From Blastococcus tunisiensis (GTDB taxonomy: Bacteria > Actinomycetota > Actinomycetes > Mycobacteriales > Geodermatophilaceae): a stretch of DNA of 64,000 bases. Below are positions 32,496 through 40,351 of the stretch, piece after piece. The stretch lies in contig NZ_FOND01000008.1 of assembly GCF_900112815.1 (NCBI RefSeq), positions 62,001 to 126,000 of the forward strand, written 5' to 3'. Every line of letters starts with the position of its first letter. The stretch's first letter is position 1. Made by a program: the position numbers and the translations under genes. Below the pieces are notes generated by a model. That model worked only from the letters and a program-made list of their open reading frames with translations, did no database searches and was not told the origin of the DNA.

Positions 32496-33821
32496 ATGAC
32501 GGGGACCACCACGAGCCGGAACGGCGTGCAGCCGTCTCCCGCCCGGTGGTCCTGGCTCCGGCGCACCGCCGCGGCCTGCTTCCTCGGCGCCGGCGCGTAC
32601 GCCGGCCTCGCGGTCGTGACGGAGGTCGTCGCGCACGCCGACGAACCGGCCGCCGCCACCGCCGAGGCGACGACGCAGGGGGCGCCACCGGCGGAGCCCG
32701 GCACGGCCACGGCGTCGTCGACCACCCCGTCCTCGGCCGCCGCGTCCTCCGGCACCGCGTCCTCGACCACCACGTCCTCCACCACGACGGTGACGTCGAC
32801 GACGCAGACCCGGTCGTCGTCCGGGACGGTGACCACGACGTCGACCGTCGTCCGGAGCTCGTCCGCGACGGCGTCCGTCGCACCGGCGCCGGCGACGGGC
32901 GAGGGGGACCCGGCGACACCGCCCGGCGGCCCCGCACCCGCCACCGACCCCGCGACGTCCGGCGGCGGCCCGGGTGCGCCCCCGGCGACGACCCACGCCT
33001 CGACCTCCGCCACGGAGGTCACCACGACGACGGCCACGGCCTCCGCCGACGGCGCGACCACCGTGACCACGACGACCCGCACGACGACCGGCCCGACCCA
33101 GGGCAGCACGACCAGCGGCACCACGCCCAGCGGCACCACGCCCAGCGGCACCACGACGGACGGCACCGCGACCACCGGCACCACGACGGACGGCACCGCG
33201 ACGGACGGCACCGCGACGGACGGCACCGCGACCGGCACCGCGACGACCGGGACGGGCGCGGGCTCCGCCCCGTCGACCTGCGCCGCGACGTCCGCCGGCG
33301 CACCGGCGACCCCGGCGGCCGCCGGACCGGCCGGCGCCACCCCGGGATGCGTCCCGACCGAGCCCGCCGCCGACCGGCCGGGTGCCCCGGCCCTCGTGGA
33401 CTGCGCCACCACCCCGCTCACGGTGGCCGCCGCCGGCTCGGCCGCCGCCACCGGTGGTGCGCCCTCGCCGTCGACCGGCGCCCAGCGCACGGCGCCCGCC
33501 GTCCCGGTTCCCGCCTCGTCGGCCGCGCCGGTCGTCGGTCAGGTCGTCGAGCAGGCCGTCGAGGCGCTCGACGACGCCTCCGGCCCTGCCGGGCCCGCCC
33601 CCGAGCGGCCGGCCCCCACGGCCCCGGCCGCCGCCCTCGGCGGTGCCGGCTGCAGCAGCCAGGGCGCGGGCCCGGGCAGCCCCAAGGGAGCGACCGCCGC
33701 GACGGCGGTGCTGGGCTCCCCCGCCGGGATCTCCCTCGCAGTGCAGGACGCCGGCCTCACCGAGCCGGCAGCGGGGTCGCCCACCACCAGGGCGACCGAC
33801 CCCGCCACGCCGCCGGACTGA
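32496..33821 (+). CDS. Secreted or anchored Thr/Ser/Ala-rich low-complexity protein
   Basis: A 441-residue protein. A basic-hydrophobic N-terminal segment (WLRRTAAACFLGAGAYAGLA) acts as signal peptide or anchor and is followed by VVAHADEP, a plausible cleavage site. The rest is Thr/Ser/Ala/Gly/Pro-rich. Near residues 205-250 a pentapeptide repeat GT(T/A)(P/T)(S/D) is encoded by tandem 15-bp units. This is probably an extracellular, possibly glycosylated stalk protein. No sorting motif is present at the C-terminus. ATG 32496 starts after the antitoxin promoter region. The next gene encodes an LAYTG-anchored surface protein. No family recognised. Confidence 0.72.
   Translation: MTGTTTSRNGVQPSPARWSWLRRTAAACFLGAGAYAGLAVVTEVVAHADEPAAATAEATTQGAPPAEPGTATASSTTPSSAAASSGTASSTTTSSTTTVTSTTQTRSSSGTVTTTSTVVRSSSATASVAPAPATGEGDPATPPGGPAPATDPATSGGGPGAPPATTHASTSATEVTTTTATASADGATTVTTTTRTTTGPTQGSTTSGTTPSGTTPSGTTTDGTATTGTTTDGTATDGTATDGTATGTATTGTGAGSAPSTCAATSAGAPATPAAAGPAGATPGCVPTEPAADRPGAPALVDCATTPLTVAAAGSAAATGGAPSPSTGAQRTAPAVPVPASSAAPVVGQVVEQAVEALDDASGPAGPAPERPAPTAPAAALGGAGCSSQGAGPGSPKGATAATAVLGSPAGISLAVQDAGLTEPAAGSPTTRATDPATPPD
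33113..33250 (+). repeat. Tandem 15-bp coding repeats (pentapeptide array)
   Basis: About nine imperfect 15-bp units such as AGCGGCACCACGCCC and GACGGCACCGCGACG lie inside the Thr-rich protein gene and encode GTTPS, GTTTD and GTATD pentapeptides. Copy number is probably unstable through slippage. Confidence 0.8.
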
Positions 33822-33977
33822 CGCCGCCGCACCAGCGGCCTGCGCCCGTCCCCGAGGTGTGCCACGGGGGGCACATCACCGACCAAGTGCAGCCGCCCCG
33901 CACGTTCACCCACCACTCACCGGCGCGTCACTTCATACCCAACCGTGGCGCGCACACTCGCAAAGGACACGCACACG

Positions 33978-35336
33978 ATGAACCGATCCGTGAGGAACGG
34001 ACTCGCCATCGCCGGTATGGCCGGAGGAATGCTCTTCCTCGGCCAGGCGGTGGCAAGCGCCGACACCGACGCAGCCGCGTCGGGAGAGATCACGTCCACC
34101 ACGGCCGGCCACGGCAGCGGTGACGCGACCAGCGTCAACGGCCAGAAGGTCGCGGCCGGCAACGACGTCGAGAACGACGCCAGCACCGGGGACGTCGACG
34201 CCGGCGGCGGCACCTCCGCCGTCGGTGTGGTCGCCGGCAACGGCAACACCGTGCACGCAGCCAGCGGCGCGGGCGACGTCGACGCCTCGCAGAAGGTCGC
34301 CACGGAGGTCACCGTGGCCTCCCAGGCCAACGGCGGGACCGTGACCGGCAGCAACAACGCCGCAGCGGGCAACGGCGCGACCAACGAGGCCACCGCCACC
34401 GGCACCATCGACTCCACCACCACCGGTGGAGCGGGCTACGGCGGCGATGCCACCAGCGTCAACGGCCAGGTCGTCGGCGCCGGCAACGACGTCGACAACG
34501 AGGCCGAGACCGGCGACATCGACGCCGGCGGCGGCACCTCCGCCGTCGGTGTGATCGCCGGCAACGGCAACTCGGTCGTCGCCCACAGCTACAAGGGTGA
34601 CGTCGACGCCTCCCAGCACGTCGACACCACGGTCGACGTCGCCTCCGCGGCCAACGGCGGCCACGTCGCCGGCAGCAACAACGCCGCCGCCGGCAACGGT
34701 GCGCACAACACGGCGGACGCGAAGGGTTCCATCGACTCGACGACGACCGGCGGCAGCGGCCGGCACAGTGACTCCGACAGCGCCAACTACCAGCACGTCG
34801 GCGCGGAGAACGCGGTCGAGAACGAGGCCGAGACGGGCGACGTCGACGCCAGCGGCGGCGAGTCGATCGTCGTGGTGGAGGCCGGCAACGGCAACACCCT
34901 CTACTGCTCGTCGGTGAAGGGTGACGTGACCTGCCACCAGAACATCAACGTCATCATCAACATCATCTCCGAGGCCAACGGCGGCACCGTGACCTGCACC
35001 AACAACGCCGCCGCCGGCAACGCGGCGGAGTGGAAGTGCGAGCTCCCCAAGGCCCCGGCGCCGGCCCCGGCTCCGCCGGCCAAGCCGGTGGTCCAGCCCG
35101 AGAAGGACTGCCCTGAGGAGGCCAAGCCGGCGTACACCGCGAAGCCCGCGGCTCCGGCAGCCGCCAAGCCGGTCGCCTACCGCCCGGCTGCGATGAACAC
35201 CTACGCACAGCCCACCGGCCAGCTGGCCTACACCGGCGCCGAGACCACCGCTCCCCTCGCCCTGGGCCTGATCGCCCTGGGTGCGGGTGGTGCTCTCACC
35301 CTCGCCGGCCGCCGCCGCACCTCCGCGACGGTGTGA
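33978..35336 (+). CDS. Three-repeat surface protein with LAYTG sortase E signal
   Basis: A 452-residue exported protein. The signal peptide (about 1-28) ends ASADT. Three tandem repeats of about 107 residues (35-140, 141-248, 249-354) share DSTTTGG, SVNGQ, GNDV-N-E/D, GDVDAGGG, AGNGN, NGGTV and NNAAAGN motifs. The short beta/Asn-Gly pattern suggests a beta-solenoid. Cysteines (310, 319, 340, 354) occur only in the third repeat. A Pro/Ala/Lys stalk and the sorting signal LAYTG (416-420) follow, with a hydrophobic helix and RRR tail. LAXTG is the class E sortase motif, and a class E sortase gene lies 139 bp downstream. ATG 33978 follows AAAGGACAC. Confidence 0.9.
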   Translation: MNRSVRNGLAIAGMAGGMLFLGQAVASADTDAAASGEITSTTAGHGSGDATSVNGQKVAAGNDVENDASTGDVDAGGGTSAVGVVAGNGNTVHAASGAGDVDASQKVATEVTVASQANGGTVTGSNNAAAGNGATNEATATGTIDSTTTGGAGYGGDATSVNGQVVGAGNDVDNEAETGDIDAGGGTSAVGVIAGNGNSVVAHSYKGDVDASQHVDTTVDVASAANGGHVAGSNNAAAGNGAHNTADAKGSIDSTTTGGSGRHSDSDSANYQHVGAENAVENEAETGDVDASGGESIVVVEAGNGNTLYCSSVKGDVTCHQNINVIINIISEANGGTVTCTNNAAAGNAAEWKCELPKAPAPAPAPPAKPVVQPEKDCPEEAKPAYTAKPAAPAAAKPVAYRPAAMNTYAQPTGQLAYTGAETTAPLALGLIALGAGGALTLAGRRRTSATV

Positions 35337-35340
35337 TCCA

Positions 35341-35379
35341 CCGGCCCGCCGCCCGGACTCCCCGGGGCGGCGGGCCGGG
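35341..35379 (+). terminator. Hairpin terminator candidate after the LAYTG protein gene
   Basis: CCGGCCCGCCGCCCGG at 35341 pairs with CCGGGGCGGCGGGCCGG (to 35379) over 16 bp with one bulged G and a 5-nt loop, 5 bp past the stop. There is no T-tract, as is common in actinomycetes. It could limit read-through into the sortase gene so that the surface protein is made in excess. Confidence 0.65.
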
Positions 35380-35475
35380 CTCCATCCCAGGACGTCGCCT
35401 GCCGGGGGAGCGGTCCCCTGGCAGGCGGCGCCCCTCGGCACCTCGCCGGACCACCCTCGGCAGACAGGATCCGTG

Positions 35476-36327
35476 GTGAGCAGCGCAGTCGACTTCGAGA
35501 GCCCACCGGCCGACGTCCGGGACGCGGCAGCCCCGCGACGGGGTGACTCCGTCCGCACGCTGCTGCGCGGCGTGGGGCAGACGCTGATCACCATCGGCCT
35601 GGTGGCGCTGCTCTTCGTCGTCTACGAGCTCTACGTCACCGATCTGCTCGCCGCGCGCGAGCAGGACCGGCTCAGCGAGCAGATCCAGGAGCAGTGGGCG
35701 GACCTGCCACCCGCCGACGCGCCGACCGTCGCCCCGCCGGCCGGCTCCGCCACCCCCGGAGCCGACCCGGCGCCACCGGCTCCGGAGTCGATCCAGGTGG
35801 GCCTCGGCGACCCCGTGGCCGTCCTGCACATCCCTCGCCTGGGCGCGGACTACGAGCGCGTGGTGGTGGAGGGCACCGCCCAGGTGCAGCTCGCCCAGGG
35901 GCCGGGCCACTACCTGGACACGGCCATGCCCGGCCAGGAGGGGAACTTCGCGGTCGCCGGCCACCGCGTCGGCCGCGGCTCCCCCTTCCTCGACCTGGAC
36001 CGGATGCGGCCCGGCGACGCCGTCGTCGTCGAGACGGCCAGCACCTGGTACGTCTACCGGGTGCTCGGCGACCCGGCCACGGGGGACTTCGGGGCCGACC
36101 CGAGCGGGATCCCCGGCCGCGCCGTCGTGGACCCGGCCGCGGTGGACGTGATCGCCGCCGTCCCGGGTCGTGCGACCGCCGGCCCCACCGAGGGCGCCTA
36201 CCTGACCCTCACCACCTGCCACCCGAAGTACTCCGCGGCACAACGGCTGGTCGTGCACGCCCGGCTGGACGGCGCCCCGGTGAGCAAGGCCGCGGCCCCG
36301 GACGGCCCGCCCGCGCTGGCCGGCTGA
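35476..36327 (+). CDS. Class E sortase
   Basis: A 283-residue membrane-anchored transpeptidase. One N-terminal helix (GQTLITIGLVALLFVVYELY) and a Pro/Ala linker are followed by the sortase barrel. The catalytic His is in NFAVAGHRVGRGSPF, the catalytic Cys (about 248) is in LTLTTCHPKYSAAQR, and the conserved Arg follows in QRLVVHARL. Class E enzymes in actinomycetes cut LAXTG signals and attach the protein to peptidoglycan; the LAYTG protein just upstream is the obvious substrate. Start GTG 35476 (or 35473) follows ACAGGAT. It is followed closely by a 52-residue membrane protein gene. Confidence 0.93.
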   Translation: MSSAVDFESPPADVRDAAAPRRGDSVRTLLRGVGQTLITIGLVALLFVVYELYVTDLLAAREQDRLSEQIQEQWADLPPADAPTVAPPAGSATPGADPAPPAPESIQVGLGDPVAVLHIPRLGADYERVVVEGTAQVQLAQGPGHYLDTAMPGQEGNFAVAGHRVGRGSPFLDLDRMRPGDAVVVETASTWYVYRVLGDPATGDFGADPSGIPGRAVVDPAAVDVIAAVPGRATAGPTEGAYLTLTTCHPKYSAAQRLVVHARLDGAPVSKAAAPDGPPALAG

Positions 36328-36372
36328 CCGGCCCTCCCCCTCGATCCACGACCAGGACAGGAGCCCGCTCGC

Positions 36373-36531
36373 ATGTACACCTGGATCTGGCGCCGGCTGC
36401 CGGGGAACACCGCGGTCAGGTCGCTGTCCGCCCTGGCCCTGGTGCTGGCGGTCGCCGTCCTGCTGCTGTTCGTCGTCTTCCCCGAGGTGGAGCCCCTGCT
36501 GCCGTTCACCGACGTCACCGTCACGGAGTGA
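36373..36531 (+). CDS. 52-residue single-pass membrane protein downstream of sortase E
   Basis: A short gene from ATG 36373, 45 bp after the sortase stop, with AGGACAGGAGC as upstream ribosome-binding region. The product begins MYTWIWRRLPGNTAVR, then has one hydrophobic helix (LALVLAVAVLLLFVVFPEVE) and ends LPFTDVTVTE. Small proteins starting with aromatic/Trp-Arg residues before one helix are commonly encoded next to sortase E genes in actinomycetes. A role in sortase function is inferred from position only. The cinA gene converges 12 bp away. Confidence 0.78.
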   Translation: MYTWIWRRLPGNTAVRSLSALALVLAVAVLLLFVVFPEVEPLLPFTDVTVTE

Positions 36532-36543
36532 CCGCGGCGGCCC

Positions 36544-37827
36544 TCAGGCGGACGGACCACCGAGCAGCGCACCGCGCAGCAGGTGCATGGCCATCGTGAC
36601 GGACCGCTCCCGGACGGCGGCCCGGGAGCCGGGGAGGCGCAGCGCCCGGGCCACCCGTCCCGCCGGGGTCGAGACGCAGACGTGCACGGTGCCCACCGGC
36701 TTGTCCGCCGTGCCCCCGCCGGGCCCGGCCACCCCGGTGATCCCGACGCCGACGTCCGCCCCGAACCGGGCGCGGGCTCCGTCGGCGAGGGCTCCCGCGA
36801 CCTCCGGGCTGACCGCACCGTGCTCGGCCAGCATCGCGGGCGGGACGCCGAGCAGCTGCTGCTTGGCGGAGTTCGCGTACGCGGTGACGCCACCGAGCAC
36901 CCACGCCGAGGAGCCGGCGCGCTCGGTGAGGCGCGCCGCCAGCAGCCCGCCCGTGCACGACTCACCGGTGGCGACCGTCCATCCGCGGTCCGCGAACCCC
37001 CGGGCGACCAGGTCGTCGAGGGAGGGGCCGGTGGAGAACAGCGTGTCGGCGTACTCGGCCGCGAGGACCGCACCGAGCCGGTCGTAGGCAGGCTGCGCCG
37101 ACGGCGGGAAGCGGGTGACGATCTCGAGCTCGCCGTCGCGCAGGCAGGTGGTGATCTCCAGGGCGCCGAGCTCGGCCTCGTGCTCGCGCAGCGTCGCGGC
37201 CAGCTGCGCCTCGAGCGTGCCCCACAGCCGGACGGTCTCCTGGCGCAGCTCCTCGGCGCCGGCCAGGGCGGTGCGCAGCGACGGCTCGGCCAGCGCGGCG
37301 GGCCACATGCCCTGCAGCTCCGCCGGAGGGCCGGGCAGCACGAGGACCGTCGGCCCGCCCCGTCCCGCCGCCGGGGGCACGACCAGCCCCGGCGCGGTGC
37401 CGACCGGCTCGAGCACGGTGGCTCCCTCGGGCACCAGGGCCTGCTTGCGGACACCGGCAGCCGTGGCCACCGGATCGGTCCGCCACCCCCGGCGGGCCGC
37501 GAGGCGCTCGACGATCGCGGCGATGCGGCGCTCCAGCTCCGGGTCCACCGCCGACGGCCGGCCCTGCACCTCGCCGACCAGCTGGGCGGTCAGGTCGTCG
37601 GCGGTCGGCCCGAGCCCACCGGTGGTGATCACCAGGTCCACCCCGGTCCCGGCCAGGAAGGTCAGGGCGCCCCGGAGGTCCTCGGGCCGGTCACCCACGA
37701 CGACCACGTGCCCCACGTCGACGCCGAGGAGGCGCAACTGCTCGGCCAGCCAGGGGCCGTTGCGATCGGCGACCCGCCCGGTCAGGACCTCGGTCCCGGT
37801 GACGACGATGCCGGCGCGCGCACTCAC
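36544..37827 (-). CDS. cinA: CinA: competence/damage-inducible protein, nicotinamide-nucleotide amidase
   Basis: A 427-residue two-domain CinA. The N-terminal MoaB/MogA-like domain ([48 protein letters not shown]) is followed by the C-terminal CinA amidase domain ([57 protein letters not shown]). The second domain deamidates nicotinamide mononucleotide in pyridine-nucleotide recycling; the first hydrolyses ADP-ribose in some homologues. Start GTG 37827 ([11 protein letters not shown]). The full-length domain pair is intact. Confidence 0.94.
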   Translation of the reverse strand: MSARAGIVVTGTEVLTGRVADRNGPWLAEQLRLLGVDVGHVVVVGDRPEDLRGALTFLAGTGVDLVITTGGLGPTADDLTAQLVGEVQGRPSAVDPELERRIAAIVERLAARRGWRTDPVATAAGVRKQALVPEGATVLEPVGTAPGLVVPPAAGRGGPTVLVLPGPPAELQGMWPAALAEPSLRTALAGAEELRQETVRLWGTLEAQLAATLREHEAELGALEITTCLRDGELEIVTRFPPSAQPAYDRLGAVLAAEYADTLFSTGPSLDDLVARGFADRGWTVATGESCTGGLLAARLTERAGSSAWVLGGVTAYANSAKQQLLGVPPAMLAEHGAVSPEVAGALADGARARFGADVGVGITGVAGPGGGTADKPVGTVHVCVSTPAGRVARALRLPGSRAAVRERSVTMAMHLLRGALLGGPSA

Positions 37828-37961
37828 GGCCCCGACCCTAGGGCCGCCGGCCACCGGGGCGCCTGACCGGGCTGCCGGGCGGACGCCGATAGCGTGCGGG
37901 GCGGTGGTGGTCCGGACGACGGGCCACCGGAGTGCGCGGCACCGGACGCAGAGGAGGACCC

Positions 37962-38762
37962 GTGAGCTCGTCCGATCCCCAGCGGCCCGTGGAGCCGGAG
38001 GACGGCACCCCGCCGGGAACCCGCGAGGTGCCGGCCACGCAGCCGACCGGCGGGGCGTCCGCCGCGCAGAGCCTGCCGCCGCATCCGGGGGCGATCACCC
38101 CGGCCCCGGTGCGGCCGGTCGACGGCCCGGCCCCGACCGGGCCGGTGGACTTCGTCCCCGGTCCGCCGGGCGCCGGCACACCGCCTCCCCCGCCACCGGT
38201 GCGGCCGACGCCACCAGGTCCTGCAGGAGGCGCCCCGCAGTCGGATGCCCTGCGCTCGGATGTCCCGCGCTCGGATGCCGCGCCGCCGAAGGCCCCGGCG
38301 GCCCCGCCGCAGACGGACGCGCCGACGCGGACGTGGCCGGAGACGCTCGATTCGGACGACACCGCCGCGGAGCGGTCGCGGACGACCCGGGTGCGCCCAC
38401 CACGGGATCGCCGGACGCTCCTCGGCCTCGGGCTGGCGGCCCTGTCGGTGGTCCTGCTCCAGCTGGGGCTCGCGCTGCGCTGGGACGGCCTCGAGTCCTC
38501 CTGGGAGGCCATCCCGCTCTGGTCGGCCTTCGCCACCGGCTGCGCGCTGCTGGCGCTCGCGGCGTTCCTGGCCTCGGCCGCCGCGGGCCGGCTACGGGCG
38601 GAGACGGCGTGGCGGACGGCCGCCGGCGGGCTGGTGGGGCTGGCGGCCTTCTGGCTGCTGGTGGTCCTGCCCGTGGTGGCCACCGATCGCGGCTTCCTGC
38701 TCACCGCCGCACTCGCCGCCCTCGGCGGGGCGCTGTGGACGGGACCCCGCGACAGGGACTGA
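37962..38762 (+). CDS. Pro-rich membrane protein of unknown function
   Basis: A 266-residue protein. The first 150 residues are Pro/Ala/Asp-rich and disordered, including a small repeat RSDVPRSDA. The remainder has about four hydrophobic segments ([75 protein letters not shown]). The start GTG 37962 is set by GAGGAGGACCC. No family recognised. It diverges from cinA and converges on the first PASTA kinase gene with 10 bp between stops. The disordered cytoplasmic tail could be a kinase substrate (inference). Confidence 0.78.
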   Translation: MSSSDPQRPVEPEDGTPPGTREVPATQPTGGASAAQSLPPHPGAITPAPVRPVDGPAPTGPVDFVPGPPGAGTPPPPPPVRPTPPGPAGGAPQSDALRSDVPRSDAAPPKAPAAPPQTDAPTRTWPETLDSDDTAAERSRTTRVRPPRDRRTLLGLGLAALSVVLLQLGLALRWDGLESSWEAIPLWSAFATGCALLALAAFLASAAAGRLRAETAWRTAAGGLVGLAAFWLLVVLPVVATDRGFLLTAALAALGGALWTGPRDRD

Positions 38763-38772
38763 CCGTCCGGGC

Positions 38773-40272
38773 TCACCCGTTGCGGCCGTTCCCCCTGCCG
38801 TTCCCGCCGGCGTTGCCGTTCCCGTTCCCGCCGGCGTTCCCGTTGCCGTTGCCGTTGCCGCCGGCGTTCCCGTTCGCCCGGCCGTCCCCGGTCCCGGTGG
38901 CGTCCTCGCCGGCGGTCCCGCCGCCGGAGACGGCCTCCCCCCCACCGGCGGTGCCGGCCCCGGGCCCCGGGGCCAGCACCTCCGTCGCGGGCCCGGCCCC
39001 CTGCTCCGGCACCGGAGGATCCGCATCGGGCGGGGCCGGGGGCGCCACGGCGTAGGACACGATCACGGTCTGCCCCTGCCGGACGGCGCCGGTGGGGCTG
39101 ACGCCCGTGACCAGCCCGGGCTCCTGCGCGTCCGTCTCCTCCACCGCTCGCTCGACGGCGAGCCCCCGGGCGCCGAGTTCCGCCTCGACCTCGCCGACCG
39201 GCCGTCCCACGAAGTCCTCGGCGACCAGCACCACCGGCGCGGAACCGGCCTCCTCCACGGCCGGCGGCGGAGGGCTGTCGAGGAGCTGGCTCCCGGCCAG
39301 CGCGATCCCGGCCCCCGCGACCACCGCGGCCAGCGGCGCCAGGACCCGGACGGCGCGACGCCGCCAGGGCAGCACGACGGGCTCCCCCGCGATGAGCGGC
39401 CGGGTGCTCCCGGCGCTCGGCCGGGGGAGCATGCGTCCGGCCAGCACGTCCGTGACGGCGTCCCGGAAGGCGGCTCCGTCGGCGAACCGGGCCGCGGGGT
39501 CCTTGAGCAGGGCGCGGTCGACCAGCCGGCGGACGTTCTCCGGCACGTCCTCGGGGAGCGGGTCCGGGGTGTCCCGCACCTGCATGAGGGCGACCTGCAC
39601 GGAGTTCTCCCCGTCGAAGACCCGCCGTCCGGCCAGGCACTCGTAGCCGATGACCCCGAGGGCGTAGACGTCGCTGGCCGGCCCGGCCTTGCCGCCGGCC
39701 GCCTGCTCGGGCGAGAGGTAGTGCGCGGTCCCGACCACCTGGCCGGTCTGCGTGAGCGGCACGCTGGCGGCCGACCAGGCGATCCCGAAGTCGGTGATCT
39801 TCACCGTCCCGTCGTCGGCCACCAGGATGTTGCCGGGTTTGACATCCCGGTGCACGACGCCTGCGGCGTGGGCCGCCGCCAGCCCCGAGGCGGCCTGCTG
39901 CAGGAGGTCCAGGGTGCGGCCGACGGGCAGCCGTGGCTCGCGGGCGAGGACGTCGCAGAGCGCCTCCCCCTCGACGAGCTCCATCACCAGGTAGGCCACG
40001 TGCTCCGGGGCGGCGTCGTCGGCAGGGACCTCGCCGTAGTCGTGCAGCGCGGCGATGTTGCGGTGCGCGAGCGCGGCGGTGTGCCGCGCCTCCGCCCGGA
40101 AGCGGGCGAGGAAGGTCGGGTTGCCGGTGTACTCGCTGCGCAGCACCTTCACGGCCACCGGACGGTCCAGCACGGTGTCGCGGGCCCGCCAGACCTGACC
40201 CATGCCCCCGGTGGCCAGCAGCGCCAGGAGTTCGTACCGGCCGCCGACGGTGGGCCCGCCGAGCTCTCCCAT
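38773..40272 (-). CDS. Ser/Thr protein kinase with one PASTA domain and Gly/Asn-rich tail
   Basis: A 499-residue PknB-type kinase. The P-loop LATGGMGQVWRA, VAVKVLRSEY (Lys), catalytic loop HRDVKPGNIL, DFGIAW and SPEQ are all present, so it should be active. One membrane helix ([20 protein letters not shown]) separates the cytoplasmic kinase from an extracellular PASTA domain (VAEDFVGRPVGEVEAELGAR). The protein then ends in a Pro stretch and a Gly-Asn repeat tail (GNGNGNAGGNGNGNAGG) encoded by short tandem DNA repeats. PASTA domains sense peptidoglycan fragments. A second, closely similar kinase gene lies 79 bp upstream on the same strand. Confidence 0.92.
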   Translation of the reverse strand: MGELGGPTVGGRYELLALLATGGMGQVWRARDTVLDRPVAVKVLRSEYTGNPTFLARFRAEARHTAALAHRNIAALHDYGEVPADDAAPEHVAYLVMELVEGEALCDVLAREPRLPVGRTLDLLQQAASGLAAAHAAGVVHRDVKPGNILVADDGTVKITDFGIAWSAASVPLTQTGQVVGTAHYLSPEQAAGGKAGPASDVYALGVIGYECLAGRRVFDGENSVQVALMQVRDTPDPLPEDVPENVRRLVDRALLKDPAARFADGAAFRDAVTDVLAGRMLPRPSAGSTRPLIAGEPVVLPWRRRAVRVLAPLAAVVAGAGIALAGSQLLDSPPPPAVEEAGSAPVVLVAEDFVGRPVGEVEAELGARGLAVERAVEETDAQEPGLVTGVSPTGAVRQGQTVIVSYAVAPPAPPDADPPVPEQGAGPATEVLAPGPGAGTAGGGEAVSGGGTAGEDATGTGDGRANGNAGGNGNGNGNAGGNGNGNAGGNGRGNGRNG

Positions 40273-40351
40273 CCCGTTCCCCCTCCTGCCGCCGGACCGA
40301 CCTCCGAGCCTGGCACCCGCCGGCGTCCGGCACCTCCCGAGGAGCGGGACG

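Noticed and set aside
33113-33250. Possible CRISPR-like array
   Set aside because: Units are 15 bp, contiguous without spacers and in frame with a coding sequence.
32435-33490. A 351-codon Val-rich minus-strand frame opposite the Thr-rich protein gene
   Set aside because: The Val/Ala-rich pattern is the complement of Thr/Ala repeats on the plus strand; the plus-strand frame has a signal peptide and a coherent repeat.
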